Counted from the first letter of the stretch, positions 34,201 through 44,695 are shown. The stretch is 64,000 nt of DNA from TIUS-1 sp964019505 (GCF_964019505.1 NZ_OZ026449.1:620001-684000); one strand, 5' to 3'. Program-made: numbers and translations. The notes: generated by a model from the sequence alone, not told the origin.

Positions 34201-36726
34201 TGCAGCTTCTCAACTAAATAAAATTTGTGATGAATCAATTGTGAAGAAATCTTGTAGCAATCTTTGAATTGGAATTTGAAGGAATGTTCCAATAATTCAT
34301 CCAAGAGGAACAGCAATTACAGAAATCACAATTCCATATCATAGATAACTTACAGCTATTTCAATTGGCTTATAACCAATTGAAATTAGGATTGCTATTT
34401 TTTCAATATTTAACTCAATTGATTTTCTAATAACAAGATATAACAATATAAATATTGCAGCTACTATTAACAACAATACCGATGTGATTGATGTTGTGAA
34501 TATTTTTATAAACATTCCATAAATAGTTCAGTTTAGTGATTCTACACTTTCATCAAATGTCTTCATTTTCATTGGAACTATTTGATCTTTACCATCAGGG
34601 TCTGTGTGATTTAAATGATTTTGATAATAATTTGAATTTGATAAATTGGCGTTATATAAGAAATCATTTTTTTGTTTATTATCTTTTGCGTACATATAAA
34701 CAGACTGTTTATAACTAGACATATCCATTTGTGATGTGTCCCCTTTAAATATTTCATTTAAAGTTTCATCTTGCATATACATAATTCCAGATGTTTTTGG
34801 TTTAGGTACAGGCATCATTGGGTCAACTGTTGGATAGAATGAATAAGCGTCAACAGCTATTCCAACAACGCCCATATAAGCATTACCGATTTTAATTAAA
34901 TCACCAACTTCAACTTTGTTGTATTTTGCATATTGAACACTTACTGCAACTTCACCCCTTTTATTTGGTGCGGTTCCACTAAGTAATTCAAAATTCGTAT
35001 TCTTTAGTGACTCCATTGTAATTAGTCTATATTTTTTACCTGCAAGAACATCTGAATAAACAAGTTCATCTCTTATTGTTAAATTCATATCAACCATGTC
35101 TGCTGCTAAATTTAAATGAAATTTATAGTAGTAGTTTAATGGGTTGTCATATATTGTTGTGTACGGTTCAAGTTCTCAATTAACTGGTTGATATTCAACA
35201 TCAGTTAGTCCAAGCATCTCTACACTTTTGTAAAGACTTTCAAAATCAATTCCATACATTCCTGATGCAAGATCACCATGATTGTCTGCCTGATAAAATG
35301 CAGAAAGTAAATCTGATTGTTTTACATCTTTATTTTGCACTCAGTTGAAATACACTCCATCACTAATTCCTTGCAATGATTTAAAATCATTTTTTGCAAT
35401 TACTGTTGGTTTATATTCTTCTTTATTTTCTGAATTTTTATTTATTGTTATAACTGGGTTTAACTGCCCTTTAAAACCTTTGTTGCCAACTAATGTTTCT
35501 GTAAAAAAATCCTTAACAAAATCTTCTTGTTTTATTGGTGGGGCATAATTCAAAGTTTTAATTGAACCACTATCTTCTTTGAAGTTTTTAATTTCACCTT
35601 CACTTAAAATAAGTTTGTCGTTGATAGTTTCAAATTCAGATCATTCATATGGAGACTTTTGAATTGTCTCTTCACTGTTTTCGATGTTTATAGTTAATCA
35701 AATATTACTTGTGTCTTCATTGAGTTTGCTAAACTCTTCAACAAACATTTCTTCATAGGATTTTGTACCAAAGATATATTTATAGATATAAAATGGAGCA
35801 TACTTCGATCTATCATAATATCCTCCTCAACCAGAATAATTACTAGCATTGCTTCTAAAAACTTCCAACACGTCATCTGCCATATACATAATTTGCGATA
35901 TCAATGTCGAAAGCGTGAAGTGTGTATATTTATACATTTCAAAATATTCATTATTTGAATTGTCTTTTAAGTTTTGACTTCATGTTTTATTTGAAAAATC
36001 ATTATATCAACCACTATTTTCTTTAGTGAATTCACCAATAAGAGTTTCGTCAAATTGAGAATGTTTTTTTTCAAATCCATTTACAAATTCTCTAAAAAAC
36101 AAATCAGTTGCAAGTGTATATCAAGTTGAGTTTTCTATATCGCTACCTTTATATGAATCGAAATGTGACTTTATCTTATCTGTTAAAATTCCAAGCCAAA
36201 AGTCATAGTAACCTTTGTATCAAGAATTATAATATTTATTAGTTATTGTTCCATTTAAATAAGGGAGAACCTTGGTGTGTGGAGTCATTAAATATGTTTT
36301 TGTGATTCTATCGACACTATAAATTGTTAACAAAAATGGGAACACACTTTTGAATTCATCACTTGTGAAATATTGTCCAATAAATGTGTCTTCACTTACT
36401 AGATCAAGATTAAAGTTTGATTGAACCTCTCCATCAAAGTTTATAAATGCGCTTGTTGAGTTTTCTTTTGAAACAAAATCAAGTATGGGTAAAAAAGAAA
36501 AATCACTGTTTTGTCCAACTAGTGATTCATTCTCATAAACGTTTGAAAATTTTTCTTGACTATTTACAACAGTTTCAAATTCATTATTTAGTTTTTTAAC
36601 AGTAGTCACAGATGTAGATATAACAAGTGATCCAACCATAGACAAAATTAAGACAGCCAAAAGACTAAATTTAAATTGAAATAGTTGTTTGAATCCGTTC
36701 TTAAATAATAGTCTGAAACTTTTCAT
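31243..36726 (-). CDS. Giant FtsX-like ABC permease 3
   Basis: 1827 aa. Opens MKSFRLLFKNGFKQLFQFKF with a first helix (SLLAVLILSMVGSLVI). It then follows the same two-module plan as permeases 1 and 2: a large extracellular region, a helix cluster around 770-860 in the 33.8-34.5 kb interval, a second large extracellular region, and a C-terminal cluster ending in LKPVDGFKQS. More diverged than the tandem pair. Its RBS (TAGGAG) contains the tyrS stop codon and its ATG lies 9 nt after tyrS, so it is expected to ride on the tyrS transcript, with the lipoprotein following. Confidence 0.83.
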
Positions 36727-36735
36727 GTGACACTC

Positions 36736-37971
36736 CTATGTCATTTTAATTAGGTAGTACTTTTTCTTTCCTTTTTTAATTAAAATGGTGTTTTCAGATA
36801 TAAACATATTTGATGTTATCTCTGTATTTGTGTTATTTATTTTTTCATCATTTACATATAATGATCCCGATTCAAGTAGTTCTCTAAATTCTCTATTAGA
36901 ACTACATACTCCAGATGAAATAAATAATTCGTTAATATTTTTTACCTTCTTAATTTCTATTTCGTTCATTGTTTTTAAAAAACCAGTAAGTGCACTTTTA
37001 TCAAGTGAACTTACATTTCCTTTAAATAAAGCATCAGTTATTTTTAATGCTTTATCTAGTCCAATCTTTCCATGCACAAATGTTAAAACCTCATATGACA
37101 ATCTTTTTTGAGCAATTCTCTTGAATGGTTCTTTTTTGTGTTCCGCCATTATGTTTTTAACTTCACTAACTGGAAGCGTAGTTAAAAACATTAATAAGTT
37201 TTCACATTCATCATCTTCTTGATTAATGAAAAATTGGTATAGTTCATATTCACTAGTTTTATTTACATCTAATCAAATAGTTCCAGATTCTGTTTTTCCA
37301 AATTTGTTTCCATCTTTTTTTGTAAGAAGATTGAAAGTAATTCCTGCAGCTTTGTGGTCTTTATCAAAATCAGATATGTAATCCAATCCACTAGTAATAT
37401 TTCCTCATTGGTCTGATCCACCAATTTGAATATGACAATCATGTTTCTCATACAATGTTTTAAAGTCGTGAGCTTGTAACATAGTATATGTAAATTCTGT
37501 AATTGAAAGTCCACTAGATATTCTAGAAGCAATGTTTTCTTTTGCTAATAGATAAGATAAGTTAAAGTGTTTACCAACATCTCTTAAGAAATCTAAGATG
37601 CTCATATCTTTATAAAAATCTAAGTTGTCAACAATTTTAACATTACCTAACATTTTTTTAAGCTGAGCTGAAATTGCTGTTTTATTCTTAATAACATCTG
37701 CATCAGTTAGCAATACACGCTCAGCCGATTTAAATGAAGGGTCTCCAATCATCCCAGTTGCTCCACCAATCACTGGTATTGGTTTAAAACCATATTCAGC
37801 AAATCTTTTAAGATTGACAATTTGAATTAAATGCCCAATATGTAGCGAATCTGCAGTTGGGTCAAAACCACAATAAACGCCCTTTTTATTTTTTTGGGCG
37901 TTTATAATTTTTTCTTCATTTGTGAATTGTTTAACAATCTTACGATCATTTAACTCTTTTAGAATATCCAT
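36736..37971 (-). CDS. tyrS: Tyrosyl-tRNA synthetase
   Basis: 411 aa class I aminoacyl-tRNA synthetase. Signature HIGH at residues 44-47 (SLHIGHL), tyrosine-pocket segment with QIGGSDQWGN (Trp encoded by TGA), a KFGKT version of the KMSKS loop, and a C-terminal S4-like RNA-binding domain (SSNREFRELLESGSLYVND). It overlaps the ytxH-like gene by one base (TAATG). No T-box leader is possible at this position because the gene is internal to an operon. Confidence 0.97.
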
Positions 37972-38465
37972 TATTGTTTGTCATCTCTCTTAGCTTTTTC
38001 TTGATCTGATTCAACTGCAATATCATTTGCAATTACTTCAGATTTCTTTTTAACTTCGTTGTATGCTGAATCTGCTTTTTCAATTATATCAACAGCAACA
38101 CCAGCAAGATCTTTTGCTATTTGTCTTACATTATCTGAAGAAGAAACTTCGCTTGCAATTTGTGCAGATACTTTTCCAATTTTTTGAATAATTTTAAAAG
38201 CTAGTTCTTTTGTTTTAACAATATCTAATTCTTCTTCTAAAACTCTAATCTCATTTATCTTAATATCTACTTTTGCAGCTAGTTCATCATGTCTTTCTTC
38301 GTTTGATTTTTCTCAAACTTCATCGATTGAGTTTATTAACTTTTTAAGTTGTGGTTTGAATTTTGAAACATATGAAACAAAGTCAACACGTAAGTCTTGA
38401 CCTTTCTTTGGAGCTAATAACATACCAATTCCAATTCAACCAATTATTTTAACTAATTTGAACAT
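37971..38465 (-). CDS. YtxH-domain protein
   Basis: 164 aa. A short N-terminal hydrophobic segment with the hallmark GMLLAPKKGQDLR, then a long charged helical tail. YtxH-like proteins are small membrane-associated proteins of unclear function in Firmicutes. It follows the DUF948/YtxG-like gene and overlaps the tyrS start by one base. The ytxG-ytxH order near tyrS is also found in Bacillus. Confidence 0.75.
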
Positions 38466-38473
38466 TTCAAACC

Positions 38474-38806
38474 TTACTCGTTTGCTGAGTTAGCAAAGTC
38501 TCTCAGTTTATCAACAATCTTGTATGCAATATCTTTATTTTGTGTTGCAACTTTTGCTCAACTTTTTACATTACGTTTTGCAAAAGCATCAAATAGATCA
38601 ATATAGTTTGAAATTCTATTTACCGCTTCAACAGTTGAGTTTAGCATTTCTGATTTATATGTTAAGTCTTCAAAGAAGTAATTAACTTTTTTTGCAGCTG
38701 ATCCAAACTTTCTAAGTACAAATGCTGTGTAAATGAAAACGATAATTCCAATAACAAAAAATATGATCATAACTATACCAATAGCTAAAGTTAAATTTTC
38801 ACTCAT
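38474..38806 (-). CDS. DUF948/YtxG-like membrane protein
   Basis: 110 aa. One N-terminal helix (about residues 6-32), then a helical cytoplasmic part typical of DUF948 proteins. Start 38806 has GGAGG six nucleotides upstream, better than an in-frame ATG six codons earlier. Ends with NSANE, 8 nt before the ytxH-like gene. First gene of the ytxG-ytxH-tyrS-permease 3-lipoprotein run. Confidence 0.7.
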
Positions 38807-38862
38807 ATAAACCTCCGAAGACACTAATAATATATATGCGTATCTAATAAGAGTATAAATAA

Positions 38863-38891
38863 AAAAAGAAACTATTCTATAGTTTCTTTTT
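38863..38891 (-). terminator. Terminator overlapping the stop of the acidic unknown gene
   Basis: A perfect 13-bp stem AAAAAGAAACTAT/ATAGTTTCTTTTT with a TCT loop, containing the stop codon at 38872. Confidence 0.82.
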
Positions 38892-39561
38892 CTTTGTCAA
38901 TGCTTGATATTTCTTCTTCTGGAGTTTCTTTAGGTGGAACTCTTTCTTCTAAATAACGTTGACTTAATTCTTTACGTTTTTGAATAACTGCCGCAATGTC
39001 ATCTTGTTGTTCTGGTTTCGGAACATTTAATTTTACTGAGTCAATTTTTTGTTCACTCATTGCACGTCTGTTTTCAAGTTGTTCTTCAATTGTCATTGGT
39101 TTGTATGTGCTTGAAATACTATTGGCACGATTCTTATACTCAGATCCAAATGTTGATTTAGATAGATCAGTATATATATCGTCAGGCGCTTCACCACCTT
39201 CGCGTCTATACTTTTCAATTAGTGCCATTTTTCTATGTGTATCACTACCTTCGATAATTTCTGCGATGTTAGCTTCATTACTTTTTTTAGCACCTTGAAT
39301 GATTGACGAAAGTGGTCCGTCATTTACTGGATTAACCTTCACACTATTAGCAGCAACACTAGGGTCAGGTGCAATTCCTTGATTTTCTTCAATGAATTTT
39401 TGTACCTCTTTGTTTGCTTCTTCATCGCCTTCTAATACGGGTTTAATGTTTAACATTCAATCATCTTCATAACTACTTTCACGAATAACATTGCGCTCTT
39501 GTTGTTCGTGTTCAGTTAGGACTTCTGGTTCTTTTTTGTTTTTTTTCTTAAATCCGAACAT
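38872..39561 (-). CDS. Acidic, largely disordered protein, unknown
   Basis: 229 aa, cytoplasmic. The start MFGFKKKNKKEPE is basic; the remainder is rich in Glu, Lys, Ser and Pro with low hydrophobicity and likely disorder, ending in an acidic tail (ETPEEEISSIDKEKE). One TGA(Trp) at residue 35. AAGGAGG precedes the start, 13 nt after pncB, so it is probably cotranscribed with pncB and ytpR. No recognised domain. Confidence 0.75.
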
Positions 39562-39574
39562 TCAACCTCCTTGC

Positions 39575-40621
39575 TTATAATTTTATTTTTTTAAGCTTAC
39601 TATTAGTTATGTTTTTTCTGCCTACTTTTGATATTTCAACACCATTAACCACAACTAGATCTCCAGTGAAATTTATTTTGTTTGATAATATAAATTCTCC
39701 AACACCATAAATGTCTACAGGTGTTTTGTTTTCTTCAAAGTATTTTATTTTTGTTAAGTTAAATCCTGAAGAAACAATTATTTTCACGTGACTATATCCA
39801 TTATCATCTAGTGATTTTCTCAACATCTTAACTTGAGTTGGATTTACTCCATGTAATTCATTTTCAACTTCTTTTAGCTCTTGTAGTGATTTGTCAACAA
39901 GAGCGGCCGAAGTATCAATTCTAACTGCGTATAATTCTTTACCAAATTCTTTTGCAACTTTTAGTGAATCACCAATTACATCATTGTTGAAATCAACTAG
40001 CGCAACTAGATTGTTATTGGGAAATTGTTTTTTATATTCATGTAATGCAGCTATTAAATCTCCATCAAAAAATGCAATTAGAGAATGTGGTAATGTACCA
40101 TTAACTTTTTTTATCATTTCAGATACAACTTCAATTGAAGCTGGAGTAACTAATGATTCAACACCACCAACATATGAAGCATATCCATCAAGTTGTTGAT
40201 TTAAAAAGTAATCACCACGATCATTCATATTTAAAATAACCTTATTACCAGCTGCCTTTTTAACTATTCTAGTATTTGTAGCAACTGTGGTTGCACGTGC
40301 TAATATACCATCAAATAGGCCTTCAAAATGGACAAACTCTTGGTACTTACCTGTTATTTTTAAAACTGGTTCCATTGAGTTAACAACATCACCATCACTT
40401 ACAGATTCAACTTTAATTTTGTCTTGTAAGTTCGCAAGTCTTAAGATTTCATAAATGTACTCAAGTCCAGCTACGGTTGTGTTATCACCTCTTTGAAATC
40501 ATTGCATTGTTACTTCTTTGTTTGAGTTAAGAGTTTTGGCTATTTTTTGTGACTTGTCAAAATAATCAGAACAATAATAATTGTCCAAAACTCTTTTATC
40601 AATTACGATGTTATATTTCAT
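39575..40621 (-). CDS. pncB: Nicotinate phosphoribosyltransferase
   Basis: 348 aa, the short form usual in Mollicutes. Joins nicotinate to PRPP as the entry step of NAD salvage. Recognisable segments: MQWFQRGDNTTVAGLEY, VATNTRIVKKAAG, and the phosphate-site region IIVSSGFNLTKI followed by DIYGVGEFI. It begins one nucleotide after the ytpR stop with GGGAGAT as RBS. Confidence 0.9.
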
Positions 40622-40622
40622 T

Positions 40623-41189
40623 TTATATCTCCCACACAGATTTACCAAGTTTAGTTAAATTTGATAATTTGATAATTCCAGTGCTATTAAATTTATCTAA
40701 AATATTTAATTCTCTTGCAGAACACAACATTCCAAAAGAATCATTTCCGCGTAATTTATTTTGTTGAATATACAAACCATTTGGCATTCAGCTTCCAACT
40801 TTAGCAAGAATTGTTTTCATATCTTTTTTAACATTTTCAGCACCACATACAACTTGTACTATTTCAGTTCCGGTGTTTACTTTGCACAAACTCAAGTGAG
40901 TATCTGGGATTTTATTGCATTCAACTACTTTTACACAAATAAATTGTGGCGATACATTTACATTTGAAACGTCAACTAAATGAGATATCTTTTCAAATGC
41001 AATTTTTTGTAATTCTGTTTTAGACACCTTGTCATCTAAATAAACATTTAAAATATTTATAGCAACTAATTCTTCATCTAAATAGACTAATGTAACATTT
41101 TCTTCTTGTGAAATCTTGTTACCATCTTTGTTTGAAGTCTTGATTAATATTGTTTTAAAGTGTTTGTTGTATGTTATTAATCAATTCAT
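40623..41189 (-). CDS. ytpR: YtpR-type tRNA-binding (EMAP/OB-fold) protein
   Basis: 188 aa. The central and C-terminal part is a tRNA-binding OB-fold like that of PheT and Arc1p (FICVKVVECNKIPDTHL...VVCGAENVK). The N-terminal 60 residues are YtpR-specific. Two TGA(Trp) codons. Upstream member of the ytpR-pncB-unknown operon, divergent from degV. Confidence 0.82.
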
Positions 41190-41208
41190 TATGTGTGCCT
41201 TTTTTATA

Positions 41209-41214
41209 TATAAT
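41209..41214 (+). promoter_or_regulatory. -10 box for the degV pair
   Basis: TATAAT, 32 nt before the first degV ATG; AAAGGA lies between. The overlapping AT-rich alternation may also serve ytpR on the other strand. Confidence 0.5.
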
Positions 41215-41245
41215 AATACTATTACAATTTTAAAGGAAACTAGAT

Positions 41246-42091
41246 ATGAAAAAGAAAATAGCAATTGTTTTGGACTCCGCTTGTGGAATTCAAACATTCA
41301 GGGACTTTAATAAAAATGAAGATATTCATTTTGTACCACTAATAATTTCAACACCAGATGGGAAAAATTATAATGACGATGAGACATTAACTGTTTCTGA
41401 ATTTGAAACATTATTAGCTAAAAATCCGAAGCTATTTACAGCTCAATCAACACCAGGTGTTGTTATCAATTTATGAACAAAACTATTAGAAGAATACGAC
41501 GAAGTGGTTTGTCTTCCAATATCAAGTGGTTTGTCTGGACAATATCAAACAATGAAGATGCTTTCAAAAGACTTCAATGGTAAGGTTCACGTTGTTAGTA
41601 CAAATGGAATCTCATTTGCATTACACTATGTTGCCAAATGAGCACAACAATTAATCGATGAAGGATTAAGTGGTAAAGAAATCGCAGAACGTCTTGATAA
41701 AGAATGTGAATCAATTAGAGGTTACATCGTTGTTCAAGATTTAAAGAGATTAGTTGCCGGAGGTAGAATTACACCTGCCGTTGCACTATTAGCAAAACTA
41801 CTAAAAATTTGTCCTATTCTTAAATGAAACGGGAAAATTGATAAGTTTGATAAAGCGAGAACCTGAAAGAAAGCAGTTATTTCTACTATCGAACAATTAA
41901 AAAGTGAAGGAGTTAAAAAAGTTGACTTTGGATCTTCACTTACAAACAAAGATGCTGAAAAATTTATTATGTCAGAATTGAAAGATGCTGGAATAGAAGT
42001 TGGAATGAGTGTATATATTGCATTTGTTTTATCAGCACATATTGGTCTGGATACATTTGCTTTTATGCCCGACCTTAAGGAGACAATATAA
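41246..42091 (+). CDS. DegV family fatty-acid-binding protein, copy 1
   Basis: 281 aa. DegV (FakB-type) proteins hold a fatty acid for phosphorylation by FakA. Visible marks: the VLDSACGI segment at the N-terminus, the STPGV loop, SSGLSGQYQ, and the RLVAGGRI segment near residue 170. Several TGA(Trp) codons. Its stop overlaps the next degV by one base (TAATG), so both proteins are made together. No fakA is in this window. Confidence 0.9.
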
Positions 42092-42939
42092 TGAAATATG
42101 GAATATTAGTAGATAGTTCTGCAGGTATATTAGAATCAGAACTAGTTGGAAAAGCAATTAGATCTATACCCCTAATTGTTATACACAATAGAACAATAGA
42201 GTTTGAAGATACTCCTGAAAACTTTGAAAAATACAAAGTATTAGAACTAATAGATAACAATGAAGAAATTACAACTTCATTAGCTTCTCCAGGAAAACTA
42301 AAAGAAGTTTATTTAGAAATGTTACAAGAATATGATCACATTATTCATTTAACAATTTCTGAAAAATTATCAGGAATGATTAAAACGGCTTTCTTAGTTT
42401 CAAAAGATGAAGATATTGCTGGTAGAGTTTCAGTATTAGAACATGCAACTGACGGAAACATGTTGAAGTACTTAACTTTTGCTTTAGAAGAAAAATTAAA
42501 AAACAACGAATTAGCTGAAGTTGCAGATATTCAAAAATGAATTAATGACTGAGGTGCAAAATCTTATTTAGCTTTCGTTCCAGGTGATATCAAAAGACTT
42601 GCTAAATCAGGCCGTGGTGGTGGAATGATGGTTTCTATTCTTGCAGCACTAAATACAAAAATAGCAGCACACTGAACTACTACTCCAAAGAAAATTGGTA
42701 TGTCACGTAAAGTTGATGCAGCTGTTGAAAATATGTTGAAATATGGTAACAAGCTAAAGTTGATCGCAAATAAAAAAGTAGTTTTTGTTTGTTCATCAAT
42801 GTTAAAACCAATAATGAAATCTACAATTGTAGATACATTAAATAAAAACAAAATTGAATTTACAGAAGAAAAATTACCAACTGTATTTGCATGCCACGGT
42901 GGTGTGAATATGTTTTGTTTAATGTTTATTCCTAAATAA
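42091..42939 (+). CDS. DegV family fatty-acid-binding protein, copy 2
   Basis: 282 aa, diverged from copy 1 but with the same landmarks (ILVDSSAGI, SLASPGK, EKLSGM). In place of RLVAGGRI it has RLAKSGRGGG. The pair probably differ in fatty acid preference, as FakB1 and FakB2 do. Translationally coupled to copy 1. Confidence 0.88.
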
Positions 42940-42943
42940 AAAT

Positions 42944-42977
42944 AAAAAAAGAATCGGTCTTCCTGATTCTTTTTTTA
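42944..42977. terminator. Bidirectional terminator between degV and nitroreductase
   Basis: Stem AAAAAAAGAATC/GATTCTTTTTTT with GG/CC extension across a one-base bulge and a TCTT loop. Convergent genes on either side. Confidence 0.82.
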
Positions 42978-42981
42978 TAGA

Positions 42982-43608
42982 TTATTTATATTGAACGAAT
43001 TCTTTTGCACCAAATCTTGATGTTTTATTTCCTTCTTTTACTTTTTTACCGATAGAAATCATAAGTGCTGGTAAAAATCTTTTACCATCAATATCAAATG
43101 CTTTTAAAATATCTTCACCGTCAAAACCTGACATCGGGTTTGTATCATACCCATATGATCTAGCAACTAACATAAATTGCATTGATACCAGACCACACTC
43201 TAGCGCAACACTGTGTAATGCTTTTTGAGGTTCAAAATTTTTATATTGATCAACTCTTGGTTTTAAAATTTGATCTTTTATTTCTTGTGGCATATACCCA
43301 AGTTCAACATCTTTGCTATATATTTCTTCACCAAGATTGTAATATTCTTTATCAGCCATTACCAAAATCATTGCTGATGACGTTGCGCATTGTACTGTAT
43401 TGAATTGCACAAACTTTGATAATTTTTCTTTACCCTCTTCACTATCTATCACTAGAAATCTTCATGGTTGGAAATTAACAGCTGATGGAGCTGACATTGC
43501 CAATTCCAACATTTCATTTAATTCATCATGTTTGATTTTTACTGTTTTGTCATATTCTTTTATTGATTGACGATTTAATATAATATCTTTGAAATTGTTA
43601 TTTTTCAT
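42982..43608 (-). CDS. Nitroreductase family protein
   Basis: 208 aa FMN-dependent oxidoreductase. N-terminal FMN-binding pattern LNRQSIKEYD, then SAPSAVNFQPWRFLVI (Trp from TGA), and a C-terminal GYDTNPMSGFD active-site segment. Start 43608 has AGGAG 6 nt upstream. Physiological substrate cannot be told from sequence. Confidence 0.88.
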
Positions 43609-43656
43609 TATGTCTCCTATTTCATATATAAATGTTTATATGTTTAATTTTCAATT

Positions 43657-43731
43657 TGGCAGGAGTGATAGGAATCGAACCCACAACACTTAGTTTTGGA
43701 GACTAATGTTCTACCATTGAACTACACTCCT
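43657..43731 (-). tRNA. trnW: tRNA-Trp (anticodon CCA)
   Basis: 75 nt with encoded CCA. Acceptor AGGAGTG pairs with CACTCCT. The anticodon loop CTCCAAA on stem TTAGT/ACTAA gives anticodon CCA, reading UGG. T-arm GGGTTCGATTCC. It lies downstream of the UCA tRNA, beyond a terminator-like hairpin. Confidence 0.97.
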
Positions 43732-43741
43732 ATTTAATAAT

Positions 43742-43764
43742 AAAACCACCTTTAAGGTGGTTTT
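43742..43764 (-). terminator. Attenuator-like hairpin between the two tRNA-Trp genes
   Basis: A 10-bp stem AAAACCACCT/AGGTGGTTTT with a TTA loop and a short T-rich tail. It lies between tRNA-Trp(UCA) and tRNA-Trp(CCA). The same arrangement in Mycoplasma capricolum is known to reduce expression of the downstream CCA tRNA. Confidence 0.75.
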
Positions 43765-43773
43765 CGCTTCTTG

Positions 43774-43848
43774 TGGCAGGGGTAACCGGACTCGAACCGA
43801 TAACACTCGGTTTTGAAGACCGATGTTCTGCCATTGAACTATACCCCT
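43774..43848 (-). tRNA. trnW: tRNA-Trp (anticodon UCA), reads UGA
   Basis: 75 nt with encoded CCA. Acceptor AGGGGTA pairs with TACCCCT. The anticodon loop CTTCAAA gives anticodon UCA, which decodes UGA (and UGG) as Trp. This is direct evidence for genetic code 4 in this organism. Confidence 0.98.
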
Positions 43849-43855
43849 ATAATTT

Positions 43856-43883
43856 GCCTTTTGTAATTGTATTACAAAATGGC
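43856..43883. promoter_or_regulatory. Inverted repeat between fur and tRNA-Trp(UCA)
   Basis: GCCTTTTGTAAT, TGT, ATTACAAAATGGC: arms pair with one bulged base. It could end fur transcription (though no T-run follows), supply a TACAAT -10 box for the tRNA genes, or bind the Fur-family protein; such boxes are AT-rich inverted repeats. Confidence 0.45.
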
Positions 43884-43891
43884 ATATTTTT

Positions 43892-44326
43892 TTACTTACA
43901 TTTATCGCATATTCCATGCAATTCAATCTTAAAGTGATTCACATCGACTTTAGATTTTTTACCGATAACTTCAAATACTTTCATAAGTTCAACATTTTCT
44001 TGTTTGTTATCAACATCAATAACACTTAGACACTCGTCACATTTTATGTGAATTAAGTGGGGTTTTATTGCTTCATAAATTATATACTTCCCATTAAATG
44101 TATTTGCATACAGTAAGTGGTTTTCTAAGAAAAGATCAATGTTATTGTAGACCGACATAACACTAATTGTGCTGTCGTCTTTCTTTAACATCTCTATAAG
44201 TTCATTTGTTGTGAAGTGTTTTGTGTTTGATATTATTTTGATAATGTTAATTCTTAAGTCTGTTAATTTTATTTTTAATTCTTTTAACCTACTAATATAA
44301 AAATCGTATTTTTCGGTTGAATTCAT
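43892..44326 (-). CDS. Fur-family metal-responsive regulator
   Basis: 144 aa. N-terminal winged helix with recognition-helix region ISVMSVYNNIDLF; C-terminal dimer/metal domain with HLIHIKCDEC and the closing GICDKCK, giving the two CxxC pairs of a structural zinc site. Which metal or signal it senses (iron, zinc, manganese or peroxide) cannot be assigned. Overlaps acpP by one base. Confidence 0.88.
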   Translation of the reverse strand: MNSTEKYDFYISRLKELKIKLTDLRINIIKIISNTKHFTTNELIEMLKKDDSTISVMSVYNNIDLFLENHLLYANTFNGKYIIYEAIKPHLIHIKCDECLSVIDVDNKQENVELMKVFEVIGKKSKVDVNHFKIELHGICDKCK

Positions 44327-44550
44327 TACTTAACCAATTCTTCAACTGCAACAACTATATCATTTACGGTTTTGATTGCCATTAATGTTTCATCTGAAAA
44401 CTGAATATTTAGTTTTGTTTCCAATTCAATAACACTATCCATTAAATCCAATGAATCGATACCAACACTTCTTAAGTCGGAATCTTTTGTTATACTACCT
44501 TTTGCGCCTTTTGCAATTAGTCCTTTTTTTATTTCTTCAAAATAGTTCAT
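44326..44550 (-). CDS. acpP: Acyl carrier protein
   Basis: 74 aa. Carries acyl chains on a phosphopantetheine arm attached to Ser33 in GIDSLDLMD. Start preceded by GAGG. Cotranscribed and translationally coupled with the Fur-family gene (TAATG junction). Confidence 0.95.
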   Translation of the reverse strand: MNYFEEIKKGLIAKGAKGSITKDSDLRSVGIDSLDLMDSVIELETKLNIQFSDETLMAIKTVNDIVVAVEELVK

Positions 44551-44567
44551 ATTAACCTCACATATAA

Positions 44568-44573
44568 ATTATA
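44568..44573 (-). promoter_or_regulatory. -10 box for acpP-fur
   Basis: TATAAT on the minus strand 18 nt upstream of the acpP ATG. No clear -35. The rest of the gap up to 44672 holds no gene. Confidence 0.55.
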
Positions 44574-44672
44574 CTATTTTTTTGATATAGAGTAAGGTCA
44601 ATTAGTACACTAGTTGAGAATGTTATAATTCATAACAAATGTGTTATTAAACACTACTACTTAATCAAAAAA

Positions 44673-44695
44673 AATAAGTCTTCAAAAGACTTATT
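44673..44695 (-). terminator. Terminator after orphan EIIB
   Basis: A 10-bp stem AATAAGTCTT/AAGACTTATT with a 3-nt loop, overlapping the stop codon and followed on the minus strand by seven T. Confidence 0.8.

Noticed and set aside
16842..36726. Many short fragments resembling a run of decayed permease pseudogenes
   Set aside because: All fragments lie in one frame per gene and are interrupted only by TGA, which is Trp here. Read that way each is a single long open frame with an RBS and a stop followed by a terminator or next gene.
37972..38470. T-box leader for tyrS
   Set aside because: The region upstream of tyrS is the ytxH-like gene overlapping the tyrS start, leaving no room for a leader RNA.
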